Positions 31,382-41,839 of a DNA stretch of 64,000 nt are shown here, in pieces. Under the pieces are notes generated by a model. It did not search any database. It saw nothing but the letters and a program-made list of their open reading frames with translations, and was not told the origin of the DNA. The DNA comes from Schistocerca nitens (taxonomy: Eukaryota; Arthropoda; Insecta; Orthoptera; Acrididae), in assembly GCF_023898315.1 (NCBI RefSeq), contig NC_064616.1:704473389-704537388 (forward strand), given 5' to 3'. Within the stretch, counting starts at the first letter, position 1, and each line of letters begins with the position of its first letter. Position numbers and translations under genes: made by a program.

Positions 31382-34300
31382 ATGATGATGGCGTCCTCTT
31401 GGGTAAAATATTCCGGAGGTAAAATAGTCCCCCATTCGGATCTCCGGGCGGGGTCTACTGAGGAGGACGTTGTTATCAGGAGAAAGAAAACTGGCGTTCT
31501 ACGGATCGGAGGGTGGAATGTCAGATCCCTTAATTGGGCAAGTAGGCTAGAAAATTTAAAAAGGGAAATGGATGGGTTAAAGTTAGATATAGTGGGAATT
31601 AGTGAAGTTCGGTGGCAGGAGGAACAAGAGGTCATCAGTCCCCTAGAACTTCAATGCCTGAGACAGGATTCGAACCTGCGACAGTAGCGGTCACGCGGTT
31701 CCGGACTGAAGCGCCTAGAACCGCTCGGCCGGCGAGGAACAAGACTTCTGGTTTATAAATACAAAATCAAATAGGGGTTATGCAGGAGTAGGTTTAATAA
31801 TAAATAGGAAAATAGGAATGCGGGTAAGCTACTACAAAAAGCATAGTGAACGCATTATTGTGGCCAAAATCGATACGAAGCCGACGCCTACCACAGTAGT
31901 ACAAGTTTATATGCCAACTATCTCCGCAGATGACGAAGAGATTGATGAAATGTATGATGAGATAAAAGAAATTATTCAGATAGTGAAGGGAGACGAAAAT
32001 TTAATAGTCATGGTTGACTGGAACTCGATAGTATGAAAAGGAAGAGAAGGAAACGTAGTAGGTGAATATGGATTGGGAGTAAGGAATGAAAGAGGAAGCC
32101 GCCTGCTAGGATAGGATTTTGCACAGAGCATAACTTAATAATAGCTAACACTTGGTTCAAAAATCATAAAAGAAGGTTGTATACATGGAAGAAGCCTGGT
32201 GATACTGGAAGGACTCAGATAGAATATATAATGGTAAGACAGAGATTCAGGAATCACGTTTTAAATTGTAGGACATTTACAGGGGCAGATGTGGACTCTA
32301 ACCACAATCTATTGGTTATGAACTGTAGATTAAAACTGAAGAAACTGCAAAAAGGTGGGAATTTAAGGAGATGGGACCTGGATAAACTGACTAAACCAGA
32401 GGTTGTACAGAGTTTCAGGGAGAGCATAAGGGAGCAATTGACAGGAATGGGGGAAAGAAATACAGTAGAAGAAGAATGGGTAGCTCTGAGGGATGAAGTA
32501 GTGAAGGCAGCAGAGGATCAAGTAGGTAAAAAGACGAGGGCTAGTAGAAATCCTTGGGTAACAGAAGAGATATTGAATTTAATTGATGAAAGGAGAAAAT
32601 ATAAAAATGCAGTAAACGAAGCAGGAAAAAAAGGAATACAAACGTCTCAAAAATGAGATCGACAGGAAGTGCAAAATGGCTAAGCAGGGATGGCTAGAGG
32701 AAAAATGTAAGGATGTAGAGGCGAATATCACTAGGGGTAAGATAGATACTGCCTACAGGAAAATTAATGAGACCTTTGGAGAAAAGAGAACCACTTGCAT
32801 GAATATCCAGAGCTCAGATGGAAACCCAGTTCTAAGCAAAGAAGGGAAAGCAGAAAGGTGGAAGGAGTATATAGAGGGTCTGTAGAAGGGCGATGTTCTT
32901 GAGGACAATATTATAGAAATGGAAGAGAATGTGGATAAAGATGAAATAGGAGATATGATACTGCGTGAAGAGTTTGACCTAAGTCGAAACAAGGCCCCGG
33001 GAGTAGACAACATTCCATTAGAACTACTGCCAGCCTTGGGAGAGCCAGGCCTAACAAAACTCTACAATCTAGTAAGCAAGATGTATGAGACAGGCGAAAT
33101 ACCCTCAGACTTCAAGAAGAATATAATAATTCCAATCCCAAAGAAAGCAGGTGTTGACAGATGTGAAAATTACGAACCATCAGTTTAATAAGCCACGGGT
33201 GCAAAATACTAACGCGAATTCCTTACAGACGAATGGAAAAACTGGTAGAAGCGGACCTCGGGGAAAATCAGTTTGGATTCCGTAGAAATGTTGGAACAAC
33301 TGAGGCAATACTGACCCTACGACTTATCTTAGAAAATAGATTATGGAAAGACAAACCTACGTTCTAGCATTTGTAGACTTAGAGACAGCTTTTGACAATG
33401 TTGATTGGAATACTCTCTTTCAAATTCTGAAGGTGGCAGGGGTAAAATACAGGGAGCTAAAGGCTATTTACAATTTGTACACAAACCAGATGGCAGTTAT
33501 AAGAGTCGAGGGACATGAAAGGGAAGCAGTGGTTGGGAAGGGAGTGAGACAGGGTTGTAGCCTATCCCCGATGTTATTCAATCTGTATATTGAGCAAGCA
33601 GTAAAGGAAACAAAAGAAAAATTCGGAGTAGGAATTAAAATCCATGGAGAAGAAATAAAATCTTTGAGGTTCGCCGATGACATTGTAATTCTGTCAGAGA
33701 CAGCAAAGGACCTGTAAGAGCAGCTGAACGGAATGGACAGTGTCTTGAAAGGAGGATATAAGATGAAGTCAAATTAAATGGGGTGATGCTGAGGGGATTA
33801 CATTAGGAAATGAGACACTTAAAGTAGTAAAGGAGTTTTGCTATTTATGGAGTAAAATAACTGATGATGGCCGAAGTAGAGAGGATATAAAATGTAGACT
33901 GGCAATGGGAAGGAGAGCGTTTCTGAAGAAGAGAAGTTTGTTAACATCGAGTGTAGATTTAAGTGTCAGGAAGTCGTTTCTGAAAGTATTTGTATGGAGT
34001 GTAGCCATGAATGGGAGTGAAACGTGGACGTTAAATAGTTTAGACAAGAAGAGAATAGAAGCATTCGAAATGTGAAGCTACAGAAGAATGCTGAAGATTA
34101 GATGGATAGATCACATAACTAATGAGGAGGTACTGAAAAGAATTAGGGAGAAGAGAAATTTGTGGCACACCTTGACTAGAAGAAGGGATCGGTTGGTAGG
34201 GCATATTCTGTGGCATGAAGGGATCACCAATTTAGTACTGGAGGGCAGCGTGGAGGGTAAAAATGGTAGAGGGAGACCAAGAGATGAATTTACTAAACAG

Positions 34301-34399
34301 ATTCAGAGGGATGTAGGTTGCAGTAGGTACTGGGAGATGAAGAAGCTTGCACAGGATAGAGTAGCATGGAGAGCTGCATCAAACCAGTCTTTGGACTGA
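31382..34399 (+). pseudogene. RTE-like LINE ORF: endonuclease and reverse transcriptase
   Basis: The endonuclease starts with LRIGGWNVRSLNW and KLDIVGISEVRW (31496-31620), is cut by a SINE, then resumes to about 32036, where VDWNS replaces the usual GDWN. NHNLLVMN at about 32300 keeps the catalytic histidine. RT motifs: AFVDLETAFDNVDW (33367), GVRQGCSLSPMLFNLYIE (33541) and LRFADDIVIL (33664) with the catalytic aspartates. The C-terminal RWIDHITNEEVLKRI and GRGRPRDEF block lies at 34100-34290. At least six frame breaks make it inactive. Confidence 0.9.
31629..31733 (-). mobile_element. SINE, head type 2, internally deleted
   Basis: A 105-bp minus-strand SINE lacking the central body but keeping head and B-box (ggttcgaatcctg). 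It is flanked by the perfect 10-bp duplication gaggaacaag (31619-31628, 31734-31743) in the LINE endonuclease frame. Confidence 0.92.
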
Positions 34400-34429
34400 A
34401 GACCGCAACAACAACAACAACAACATGAG

Positions 34430-35565
34430 TGTTCATGACAAAAACTCGTTGGGATTGTTCATCCAAGTGAACCCGCAAATGAGCATCGCGGACATCAATT
34501 TTATTGAAGCAAGGACCTACACCGAGTTCCCTGAGTTCCTCGGGCAGTGGCAAGGGAAAAAGAGTCAATCACATCTATGGATATACTGTTGCCTTGAAAC
34601 CTGCACATAAGCGTAATTTGTCTGATGGTTGCTTCATGCTCACCAAAGAGGTGCCCACTGATCACCTGCTACACGGAAATCACACCATTGTCCTACCAAG
34701 ATAAGAGTTCGAGTGCCACTTGATCTCTGATAGTGAGAGCGATGGCCTGTGTTCGGCAGAACCGTGGTTGCTCATTGTCTTTTTTGGTAACGTGATCCTC
34801 GAAGTTATTGGTTTGCCTAGACCGTCTTAAAATATACTTCATTATTCACAAAGTTCAGCTACCCTGTCCATAGGCACAGAAAAGTGTGCAGCGATAACAT
34901 CGTCTTGAATGTGCTAACAAAACAAACCAGAAGAGTCAATAACAAAAATATTTTCACTTTCACGTGAGCACTAAACTTAGATCGAACGTTACTAAATGTG
35001 GCAGGTAGGCCGTGAATACCTAGCACGGGAATGTCATGTCCATCATAACCAGGAATAGCTTGGATTTGTCTAATAATTCGTAAGTACTTCTGTTCAACAG
35101 TCACTGATGCACCCGTCTCTCACTGCATGCGTATTTTGTATTTGGCAATCCGCAGAGTATCAAAGTATTTGTTGGGCTGGGGCTGGTTGGAAGAAGTGTG
35201 TGTTATTTGCTGTTGCATTTGACTTGCACTGATCAACCTTAAAACCACACAGTGTGCTTGTTGAACATGCGTTCCTTCAAACAGACAGATGGAACATCTC
35301 CATTATTGCCACAATGATAACACTTAGGTCACAACAGGGGCATGCCTGCCGCTGTGAAACACAGATGGCGGGATTTAACTCCACTAGCCTGCTGCTTAGT
35401 ACACTGGTTGTGATTACGTTGCTACCCTGGCTGAAACTTTGCGTGCTGCAGTGTGCGAACTACGGGCACGATCTGTTTATAATTACGCTGTAGTGCACAA
35501 ATAGGAATCAAAGGCTACCGCTGCACCATCACACAAGTCCTGATGCTCCGCTACGTCCAAAACTA
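34430..35565 (-). pseudogene. Ty3/gypsy zinc knuckle, protease and RT start (minus-strand copy)
   Basis: From right to left: a CCHC zinc knuckle remnant (CYHCGNNGDVPSVC type, about 35270-35330), a protease/linker region (HDIPVLGIHGLPATF, about 35040) and the start of RT: PLPEELRELG and CFNKIDVRDAHLRVHLDEQS ending at FVMNTH (34568-34430). The first RT aspartate is present in KIDVRDA. RT is then cut by the RTE-like LINE. Confidence 0.85.
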
Positions 35566-36986
35566 CACTCCTGGAAATTGAAATAAGAACACCGTGAATT
35601 CATTGTCCCAGGAAGGGGAAACTTTATTGACACATTCCTGGGGTCAGATACATCACATGATCACACTGACAGAATCACAGGCACATAGACACAGGCAACA
35701 GAGCATGCACAATGTCGGCACTAGTACAGTGTATATCCACCTTTCGCAGCAATGCAGGCTGCTATTCTCCTATGGAGACGATCGTAGAGATGCTGGATGT
35801 AGTCCTGTTGAACGGCTTGCCATGCCATTTCCACCTGGCGCCTCAGTTGGACCAGCGTTCGTGCTGGACGTGCAGACCGCGTGAGACGACGCTTCATCCA
35901 GTCCCAAACATGCTCAATGGGGGACAGATCCGGAGATCTTGCTGGCCAGGGTAGTTGACTTACACCTTCTAGAGCACGTTGGGTGGCACGGGATACATTC
36001 GGACGTGCATTGACCTGTTGGAACAGCAAGTTCCCTTGCCGGTCTAGGAATGGTAGAACGATGGGTTCGATGACGGTTTGGATGTACCGTGCACTATTCA
36101 GTGTCCCCTCGACGATCACCAGTGGTGTACGGTCAGTGTAGGAGATCGCTCCCCACACCATGATGCCGGGTGTTGGCCCTGTGTGCCTCGGTCGTATGCA
36201 GTCCTGATTGTGGCGCTCACCTGCACGGCGCCAAACACGCATACGACCATCATTGGCACCAAGGCAGAAGCGACTCTCATCGCTGAAGACGACACGTCTC
36301 CATTCGTCCCTCCATTCACGCCTGTCGCGACACCACTGGAGGCGGGCTGCACGATGTTGGGGCGTGAGCGGAAGACGGCCTAACGGTGTGCGGGACCGTA
36401 GCCCAGCTTCATGGAGACGGTTGCGAATGGTCCTCGCCGATACCCCAGGAGCAACAGTGTCCCTAATTTGCTGGGAAGTGGCGGTGCGGTCCCCTACGGC
36501 ACTGCGTAGGATCCTACGGTCTTGGCGTGCATCCGTGCGTCGCTGCGGTCCGGTCCCAGGTCGACGGGCACGTGCACCTTCCGCCGACCACTGGCGACAA
36601 CATCGATGTACTGTGGAGACCTCACGCCCCACGTGTTGAGCAATTCGGCGGTACGTCCACCCGGCCTCCCGCATGCCCACTATACGCCCTCGCTCAAAGT
36701 CCGTCAACTGCACATACGGTTCACGTCCACGCTGTCGCGGCATGCCACCAGTGTTAAAGACTGCGATGGAGCTCCGTATGCCACGGCAAACTGGCTGACA
36801 CTGATGGCGGCGGTGCACAAATGCTGCGCAGCTAGCGCCATTCGACGGCCAACACCGCGGTTCCTGGTGTGTCCGCTGTGCCGTGCGTGTGATCATTGCT
36901 TGTACAGCCCTCTCGCAGTGTCCGGAGCAAGTATGGTGGGTCTGACACACCGGTGTCAATGTGTTCTTTTTTCCATTTCCAGGAGT
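35566..36986 (-). mobile_element. Tc1-like element of the DD32E type, copy 1
   Basis: A 1421-bp element with inverted ends cactcctggaaattgaaa (left) and the complement of tttccatttccaggagtg (right), flanked by TA (35564-35565, 36987-36988). It lies inside the minus-strand gypsy between gag and the zinc knuckle. Two further copies are at 55628 and 62621. Confidence 0.95.
35721..36743 (-). CDS. Tc1-like transposase, 340 aa, catalytic Asp lost
   Basis: Cut-and-paste DDE transposase. The start at MPRQRGREPY (36743) was chosen because the 72 upstream codons of the longer frame overlap the terminal region. Helix-turn-helix lies at residues about 10-52 (GWTYRRIAQHVGREVSTVHR), a second DNA-binding region at 85-130, and the catalytic D155 in VVFSDESRF. 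Where the other copies have QQDNARPH (D244), this copy has QQVNARPN, so the second aspartate is gone. E277 in SPIEHVWDW is present. The frame is otherwise open and the family length is normal. It should be inactive although uninterrupted. Confidence 0.93.
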   Translation of the reverse strand: MPRQRGREPYVQLTDFERGRIVGMREAGWTYRRIAQHVGREVSTVHRCCRQWSAEGARARRPGTGPQRRTDARQDRRILRSAVGDRTATSQQIRDTVAPGVSARTIRNRLHEAGLRSRTPLGRLPLTPQHRAARLQWCRDRREWRDEWRRVVFSDESRFCLGANDGRMRVWRRAGERHNQDCIRPRHTGPTPGIMVWGAISYTDRTPLVIVEGTLNSARYIQTVIEPIVLPFLDRQGNLLFQQVNARPNVSRATQRALEGVSQLPWPARSPDLSPIEHVWDWMKRRLTRSARPARTLVQLRRQVEMAWQAVQQDYIQHLYDRLHRRIAACIAAKGGYTLY

Positions 36987-36988
36987 GT

Positions 36989-37233
36989 AGTTTCAAACTA
37001 GGATGAGGGTACTTAATAATGAGCTCGCGTATGCGAGGATCTGACACATTTTAAGTAATGGCGTCCTTAAACATTACAGCACTGTAGTAATTTCCACACT
37101 CACACTTGAATTCACAATGGCGTGTATTTCCTTGGAAGTCAACCACCCACTGCTTGTGAATCTGATTAGGTCGCCCGCGCAAGCGAAATAATTTGTATCG
37201 TGCAGCTGTCACAGCACTTTGTTCATCATGGTA
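36989..37233 (-). pseudogene. Ty3/gypsy gag, central piece (minus-strand copy)
   Basis: Minus strand YKLFRLRGRPNQIHKQWVVD then FKCECGNYY, closely matching the plus-strand gypsy gag at about 26797-26920. It continues to the right beyond the composite Tc1 at 37234-38732 and to the left beyond Tc1 copy 1. Confidence 0.85.
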
Positions 37234-37388
37234 CACTCTAAGAAAACAAAGGGGCGCACCACGAAGGAATTATCCAAATGTGACGGAAATCGGTCAATGT
37301 GACGCACATCTATAGACAAAGAAATGCATACAATTTTAGGAAAATTAGATGTTTTATTCAAGAGATATAGCTTCAAAAATTCAGCAAG

Positions 37389-37957
37389 TCAAGAATGCGT
37401 TGATCGAATTCTGGCCCTTATGCAAGCAGTAATTTGACTTGCCATAGATTGATAGAGTTGTTGGATGTCGTCCTGAGGGAAATCATGCCAAATATCGAGC
37501 TGGGTGGCGGGTTCTGCCCATACTGCTCCAAACATTCTAAATTGCGTCGAGATTCGGTGACCTTGCTGGCCAAGGTAGGGTTTGGCAAGCAATAAGGCAA
37601 GCAGTAGAAAGTCTCACTGTGTGTGGACGGGAATTACCTTGCTGAAATGTAAGCCCTGGCTGGTTTGCCACGGAGGGTAATAAAACGGAGCGTAGAATAT
37701 CGTCGACATACTGCTGTACTCTAAGGGTGCCGCGGATGATAAACAAAGGAACCTGCTATGAAATGAAATGGCACCCCAGCCCATCACTCCTGTTTGTTGG
37801 GCTGTATGGTGGACGACAATGTAGTCCTGATCTCTCCCAAAGTTATTCTCACGCCTTCGGTCTCTTAAAGGCTTCGAAGGGTGGATGACGGTCAGGCTGG
37901 TATACTACCACTGTCTACAGCGTCTCCAATCACGTTTTCGTTGATCACCAGGGTCTG
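37389..37957 (-). pseudogene. Tc1-like transposase C-terminal half, left arm
   Basis: Minus strand: VDDILRSVLLPSV, FQQGNSRPHTVRL (the second aspartate is replaced by G), PWPARSPNLDAI (third catalytic position near a deletion) and DDIQQLYQSMASQITACI. Matches the right arm at 38352-38765 in inverted orientation. Confidence 0.82.
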
Positions 37958-38732
37958 AAATCTCATTAACGAGAGTAGAATTATCTTCAGTGATGAGTCC
38001 CGCTTCGAACTGAGTCCCGATGTCCAGCGAAGACGAGTGTGGAAGCGCCCCAGATCTCAGCGGGATACCAGATTGTCACCCATCATGTGGCCTGACAACC
38101 AGGATTGATAGTCTGGGCCGGCCGCTGTGGCCGAGCGGTTCTAGGCGCTTCAGTCAGGATCGCGCGACCGCCACGGCATGCCTCGGGCATGGATGTGTGT
38201 GATGTCCTTAGGTTATGTAGGTTTAAGTAGTTCTAAGTTCTATGGGACTGATGACCTCAGATGTTAAGTCCCACAGTGCTCAGAACCATTTGAACCATTT
38301 GAGGATCTGGGATGCCATTTCGTTTCATATCAGATCCCCTTTGGTTGTCATTTGTGGCATGACTATATTCTAGGTCGACGATATTCTACGCTCCATTTTG
38401 TTCCTCCGTCATGGCAAGTCATTCTGGGTAACATCAAGATAATGCCCACCCGCACACGGCGAGAGTTTCTATCACTTATCTTTGTGCTTGCCAAACCATA
38501 CCTTGGCGACCAAGGTCGCCGGATCTCTCCCCAACTGATGAACGTTTGGAACAATATGGGCAGGGCTCTCCAACTAGTACAGGATTTAGACAATCCAACG
38601 CGCCAGTTTTACAGAATTTGGCACGATATCCCTTGGGAGGACATCCAACAACTCTGTCAATCAATACCAAGCCGAATAACTGCTTGCATAAGGGACAGAG
38701 ATGAATCAATGCATTTTTTTTTCCTTAGAGTG
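37958..38732 (+). pseudogene. Tc1-like transposase C-terminal half, right arm
   Basis: Starts at the first catalytic block (IIFSDESRFELSPDVQRRR, about 37978), is cut by a SINE at 38107-38300, then reads VDDILRSILF and LAKPYLGDQGRRIS and ends DIQQLCQSIPSRITACI. The 3' untranslated part is shorter than in the left arm. The N-terminal DNA-binding domain is missing in both arms. Confidence 0.82.
38107..38300 (+). mobile_element. SINE, head type 2, full length
   Basis: Complete plus-strand copy: ggccggccgctgtggccgag head, decayed B-box region, shared body, and agaaccatttgaaccattt tail. A degenerate duplication, tgatagtctggg and tgaggatctggg, flanks it. Confidence 0.88.
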
Positions 38733-38734
38733 TA

Positions 38735-39110
38735 TTTGTCCAGTGCAGGTATCATTTCTTCGTAAGGTATATTCTCAGGGCGGGCATTGGGGAAGAATTT
38801 GCGGGGTAAACAACATACGGACACTCCCACTGTTGCAAGTAAATATGTTTGCCTACCAATTTCTTCGTTGTGACGCACCGTAAAGCGTGAGTCGATTGTG
38901 AGCTGCACTAGAATTACTCCTCTTGTGTAGGGTCAAATGCATGGAATGGCGGCATGGAAACGGGCGCTCTCGCTGTGACGGTGCTACGAATGCAATCAGA
39001 TTATATGAATGCATGGTGTCCGTTCTTTCCGACATGTAATATAGTTTGTTTGTTCCAGCTGGGCAATGGATCCATCTTCTTCAGTGCAGATGCACAAATA
39101 CGTCTGACCT
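38735..39110 (-). pseudogene. Ty3/gypsy gag, N-terminal piece (minus-strand copy)
   Basis: Minus strand: PFHA-like residues, then RQTYLLATVGVSV and KFFPNARPENIPYEEMIPAL, running in frame to the TA target of the composite Tc1 and on to 37233. Typical gag of this gypsy family. Confidence 0.75.
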
Positions 39111-39119
39111 CCTGTGGGA

Positions 39120-39470
39120 ATCTGAGTGCGAATATGGAGGAAATATACAGGGGCTGCGGATAGGTGGCGCTCGATGGAATGTGGATCGGTCGTGAGGTGT
39201 GCCGAGGTAGTCCGCGCAATTGCGATAACCCTTTGTCCCAGATGGCGCAGTAGTTAACGCACCTGCCTAGTAAGCAGGAGATCCCGGGTTTGAATCCCGA
39301 TCCGGTACACATTTTCACTCGTCGCCGCTGATTCCGCGTCATGTCTCGATGCAGCTGACTGCAGTGATCCTCTCCCTTTCCTCTCTTTTCTCCCCCTCTC
39401 CACCATCAATTTACATGTAATGTATACCATCTTCCGAGTTCATTCGAATATGTCTGAAAGAACACACACC
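39120..39470 (+). mobile_element. SINE-like repeat with tRNA-Thr(AGT)-like head
   Basis: A repeat of about 350 bp interrupting gypsy gag. Its core is a tRNA-like sequence at about 39238-39309, followed by a body (attttcactcgtcgccgctg, then a pyrimidine-rich tract). Exact ends are uncertain; no clear duplication was found. Confidence 0.6.
39238..39309 (+). other. tRNA-Thr(AGT)-like sequence, probably a SINE head
   Basis: It has an A-box-like tggcgcagtagttaacgc, a perfect 5-bp anticodon stem (cctgc/gcagg) around the loop ctagtaa with anticodon AGT at 39269-39271, and a B-box ggtttgaatcc. The acceptor stem does not pair well and the sequence continues into a repeat body, so I do not call it a functional tRNA. 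Confidence 0.55.
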
Positions 39471-39813
39471 ACGCATTCCTGTAACTGCTGTGTTTGCTTG
39501 CCAGCGATCAATCTGGTCATCATCTTCTTAAGCTGCTGCACCTGAAACTAAACAATCTGAGTTAAAAAGTACTTGCAGAGTACGATCACCAACTATGCTG
39601 CAAGAAAGAACGGCTTAGAATCACTCGGAATAGCAGCCTGTGAAAAGCACAAAAACACAGTCAGTTGCAGGGCAAGCATGGCGAAAGACCACAGTTCTGC
39701 AAGAAAGACAGTTAGTATCGTCGCCAGGTGATTGTATGGCAAGAACTAGAGCCAAGTAGCAATCAAACACAGTTTTCTTTCGTCGTCAGTTGTTTAGTCG
39801 TCCTGGTGGTGAA
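39471..39813 (-). other. Ty3/gypsy leader (minus-strand copy)
   Basis: The sequence between gag and LTR corresponds in order to the plus-strand leader at 24640-24900. Directly next to the LTR, ttcaccaccagg on the minus strand is the likely primer-binding region. Confidence 0.55.
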
Positions 39814-40116
39814 TGCCAAGGTGTTGGTGGGTTCTCATACAGATATCAAAATATTAAATTGCACACGTTGTGTTTGTTAAACTTCTTTTACTTAACTAGA
39901 ACAACAGCAAGTTCCAAGCGATGTTCCAATGCATGTCGTTTAACACAGGCTGGTTAGATATTCACAATAACAACAGAGGCTAACTGACGACGTTTCAACT
40001 AGACAGGCAGAACTACGGCGGCGCCGGCTGCGCGGACTGAAAAGGGTGTGTCTCCGAGCCGGCAGCAGACTTACCGTGCAGTCACATGGGTTACTGCTAA
40101 CTTCTAGACATGGATT
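39814..40116 (-). repeat. Ty3/gypsy LTR, copy 3 (5' LTR of the minus-strand element)
   Basis: Minus-oriented copy with the family landmarks (tctagaagttagcagtaac, cagttagcctctgt, agaacccaccaacaccttgg) and CA end at 39814. The outer end near 40116 is less certain because it abuts a mariner relic. Confidence 0.78.
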
Positions 40117-40119
40117 GGC

Positions 40120-40940
40120 GTGCCGTGAATGGACAGCGCACGATACCACACATCGGAAACGGGTTAATGAACTCATCAGAGAAAATAGTCAGATAACACA
40201 AACGCAGCTCTCAGATAAGTGGGACATATCTGGAGAGCGTGTACAGGCCATCATCGCAGAACTGCAGTACAGAATATTGTGTTCAAGGTGGGTGCCTCAA
40301 ATGCTCACTTCTGACATGAAGCAGAGGAAACTGGACATTTGTCAATAAATTCTTTTGCGTTTTGAGCGTACGGGTAAGGGGTTCCTTAATAACATTGTGA
40401 TAAGCGATGAAAGCTGAGCTCACCATTTGGACACCGAAAACAAGAGAGCATGAATGGAGTTCCTCCGCAAAGGACCATCGACACACCGAAACAGTTCAAG
40501 ATCATGCCATCAGCAGACAGTCATGCTCACAGGTTCTGGGATGTTCAGAGTATGGCGCATTTGGAACTCATTCCTAAAGGCAACACCATAAACCTACACA
40601 AGGTACTGTGAGATCCTTTAGAAAACTGAAAGCACGAATTCGAAGAGTTCGTCCACACATGGAGCACCCTCGCCTTCAGTATGACAATTCTAGAGCACAC
40701 ACGAACGCAGCAACATCTACAACAGTCCGATGCCTTGGGTTCACTGTCGTTCATTATCCTGCATACAGTACCGACTTGACTTCATCTGATACTCATCTGT
40801 TTCCAAAACATAAAAAACACATTCAAGAACTTTCCTTTGATAGTGATAAACTGGGGCAAGCAGAGGTGAGATTGTGGCTCCGTCAACGAAGCCAAGCAAA
40901 CGTTCTACATTGACGATATCAACAAACGGGTCTCTATTTG
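40120..40940 (+). pseudogene. Mariner (DD34D) transposase relic
   Basis: Plus strand: VNELIRENSQITQTQLSDKW and ISGERVQAIIAELQYR (helix-turn-helix region), SRWVPQMLT (the conserved WVPH-like linker), VISDES for the first catalytic position, YDNSRAHTNAA with the second aspartate and YSTDLTSSDTHLFP with the third, 34 residues apart. Several frameshifts and stops; no terminal repeats found. Bounded by a gypsy LTR on the left and a SINE on the right. Confidence 0.85.
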
Positions 40941-40961
40941 GGAGAAATATATTTGTCGTTC

Positions 40962-41164
40962 AAAAAAATGGTTCAAATGGCTCTGAGCACTATGGGACTT
41001 AACATCTGTGGTCATCAGTCCCCTAGAACTTAGAACTACTTAAACCTAACTAACCTAAGGACATCACACACATCCATGCCCGAGGCAGGATTCGAACCTG
41101 CGACCGTAGCAGCCGCGTGGTTCCGGACTGGAGCGCCTAGAACCGCTCGGCTACCGCGGCCGGC
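40962..41164 (-). mobile_element. SINE, head type 2, full length
   Basis: A nearly consensus-looking minus-strand copy with complete head (gccggccgcggtagccgagc), B-box, body and A-rich/T-rich end. No clear target duplication. Confidence 0.92.
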
Positions 41165-41540
41165 TGGACGCTATCTCACACATTGAAATTAGCACCAGTG
41201 TTTCCTCCACTACGGGCACAAAAAACCCAATGTCGCACATTAGTTATGTCAATATGAACATCAACGTCCACTGGATTTCGGTTGGAGGGACGTTTCCTGC
41301 TGTTAGAAACTCGATTACAGCTTGTTTTTTCTCGTGCACCGACATAGTTATGATACATACTACTATCACGTTACATGCCACAATTCAGAGACCTCTAGCG
41401 GCAGTCGGTTACAACATGTCAGCTAAGCACGTAAGTCAACTGAGTAATAATGCGTGGCATGTAACACGTCAACCGATATTGAGAACAGACTAAAAAAGGT
41501 GGAAGCATTACTTTGCAGCATACCTTTGTGCATACATACA
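41165..41540. other. Unassigned interval
   Basis: Short frames only. The stretch ctctagcggcagtcggttac may belong to a mariner-like untranslated region, but no ends were found. Confidence 0.3.
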
Positions 41541-41544
41541 CCAC

Positions 41545-41720
41545 AAGCTACCGTATGTTGCATGACTGGGGGTAACCTGTACCACCACTAGTCATTCCCT
41601 TTCCTGTCCCACTCGCAAATGGAGTGAGGAGAAAGAGTCTGTCTATATGTCTCTGTAAGAGAGCTAATTTTTTCTTATCTTGTCTATGCTGTCCTCACGT
41701 GATATGTACACTCTTTGGCA
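41545..41720 (-). pseudogene. LINE 3'-end fragment (jockey/CR1-like)
   Basis: The minus strand resembles the terminal ORF2 and 3' untranslated part seen at 5371-5589: sequence equivalent to FFPRSV and the following gtggtac..tacccccagtc. Too short and diverged to assign motifs firmly. Confidence 0.6.
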
Positions 41721-41839
41721 TAACACTTGGCCGGTGGGAGGGGGCGGGGGGCTTTGGCAACATGAGACAAACTGTATGGGCTGATAATTCTCTAAGACCG
41801 GCTATTTGCACAATATGCCACACAGTAGGTTGGCTGTAG

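Larger units (their letters stand above)
30580..34425 (+). mobile_element. RTE-like LINE, full length, nested in gypsy RT
   Basis: Starts with ccccccatgaaccatgg-type 5' untranslated sequence and ends in a (caa)n tail (about 34409-34424). It is flanked by an imperfect 11-bp duplication, tgagcgttcgt (30569-30579) and tgagtgttcat (34426-34436), both differences being transitions. It has been interrupted by a solo LTR (30842-31328) and a SINE (31629-31733). Without these it is about 3.2 kb. Confidence 0.88.
37234..38732. mobile_element. Head-to-head composite Tc1-like element
   Basis: Outer ends cactctaaga (37234) and cttagagtg (38732) are inverted and flanked by TA on each side (37232-37233, 38733-38734), with gypsy gag continuing in frame across. 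The left half (37234 to about 37957) encodes the C-terminal half of a Tc1 transposase on the minus strand, the right half (about 37958-38732) the same part on the plus strand, so both outer ends are 3' ends of one family. A SINE sits in the right half. Confidence 0.85.

Noticed and set aside
34293..34568. Frame running from gypsy RT into VVVVVV
   Set aside because: The valine run is the (caa)n tail of the RTE-like LINE read on the other strand; only the part above 34430 is gypsy RT.
35721..36640. Several plus-strand frames of 100-160 codons opposite the Tc1 transposases
   Set aside because: They are arginine/proline-rich antisense shadows that recur wherever the transposase occurs (also near 57404 and 63263).
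36744..36959. N-terminal 72-codon extension of the transposase frame in Tc1 copy 1
   Set aside because: It overlaps the subterminal region, and the conserved transposase start MPRQRGREPY gives the usual length of 340 residues. The upstream codons are open by chance in GC-rich sequence.
39238..39309. Functional tRNA-Thr gene
   Set aside because: The acceptor stem does not pair and the sequence is embedded in a dispersed repeat; the intact anticodon arm alone is not enough.
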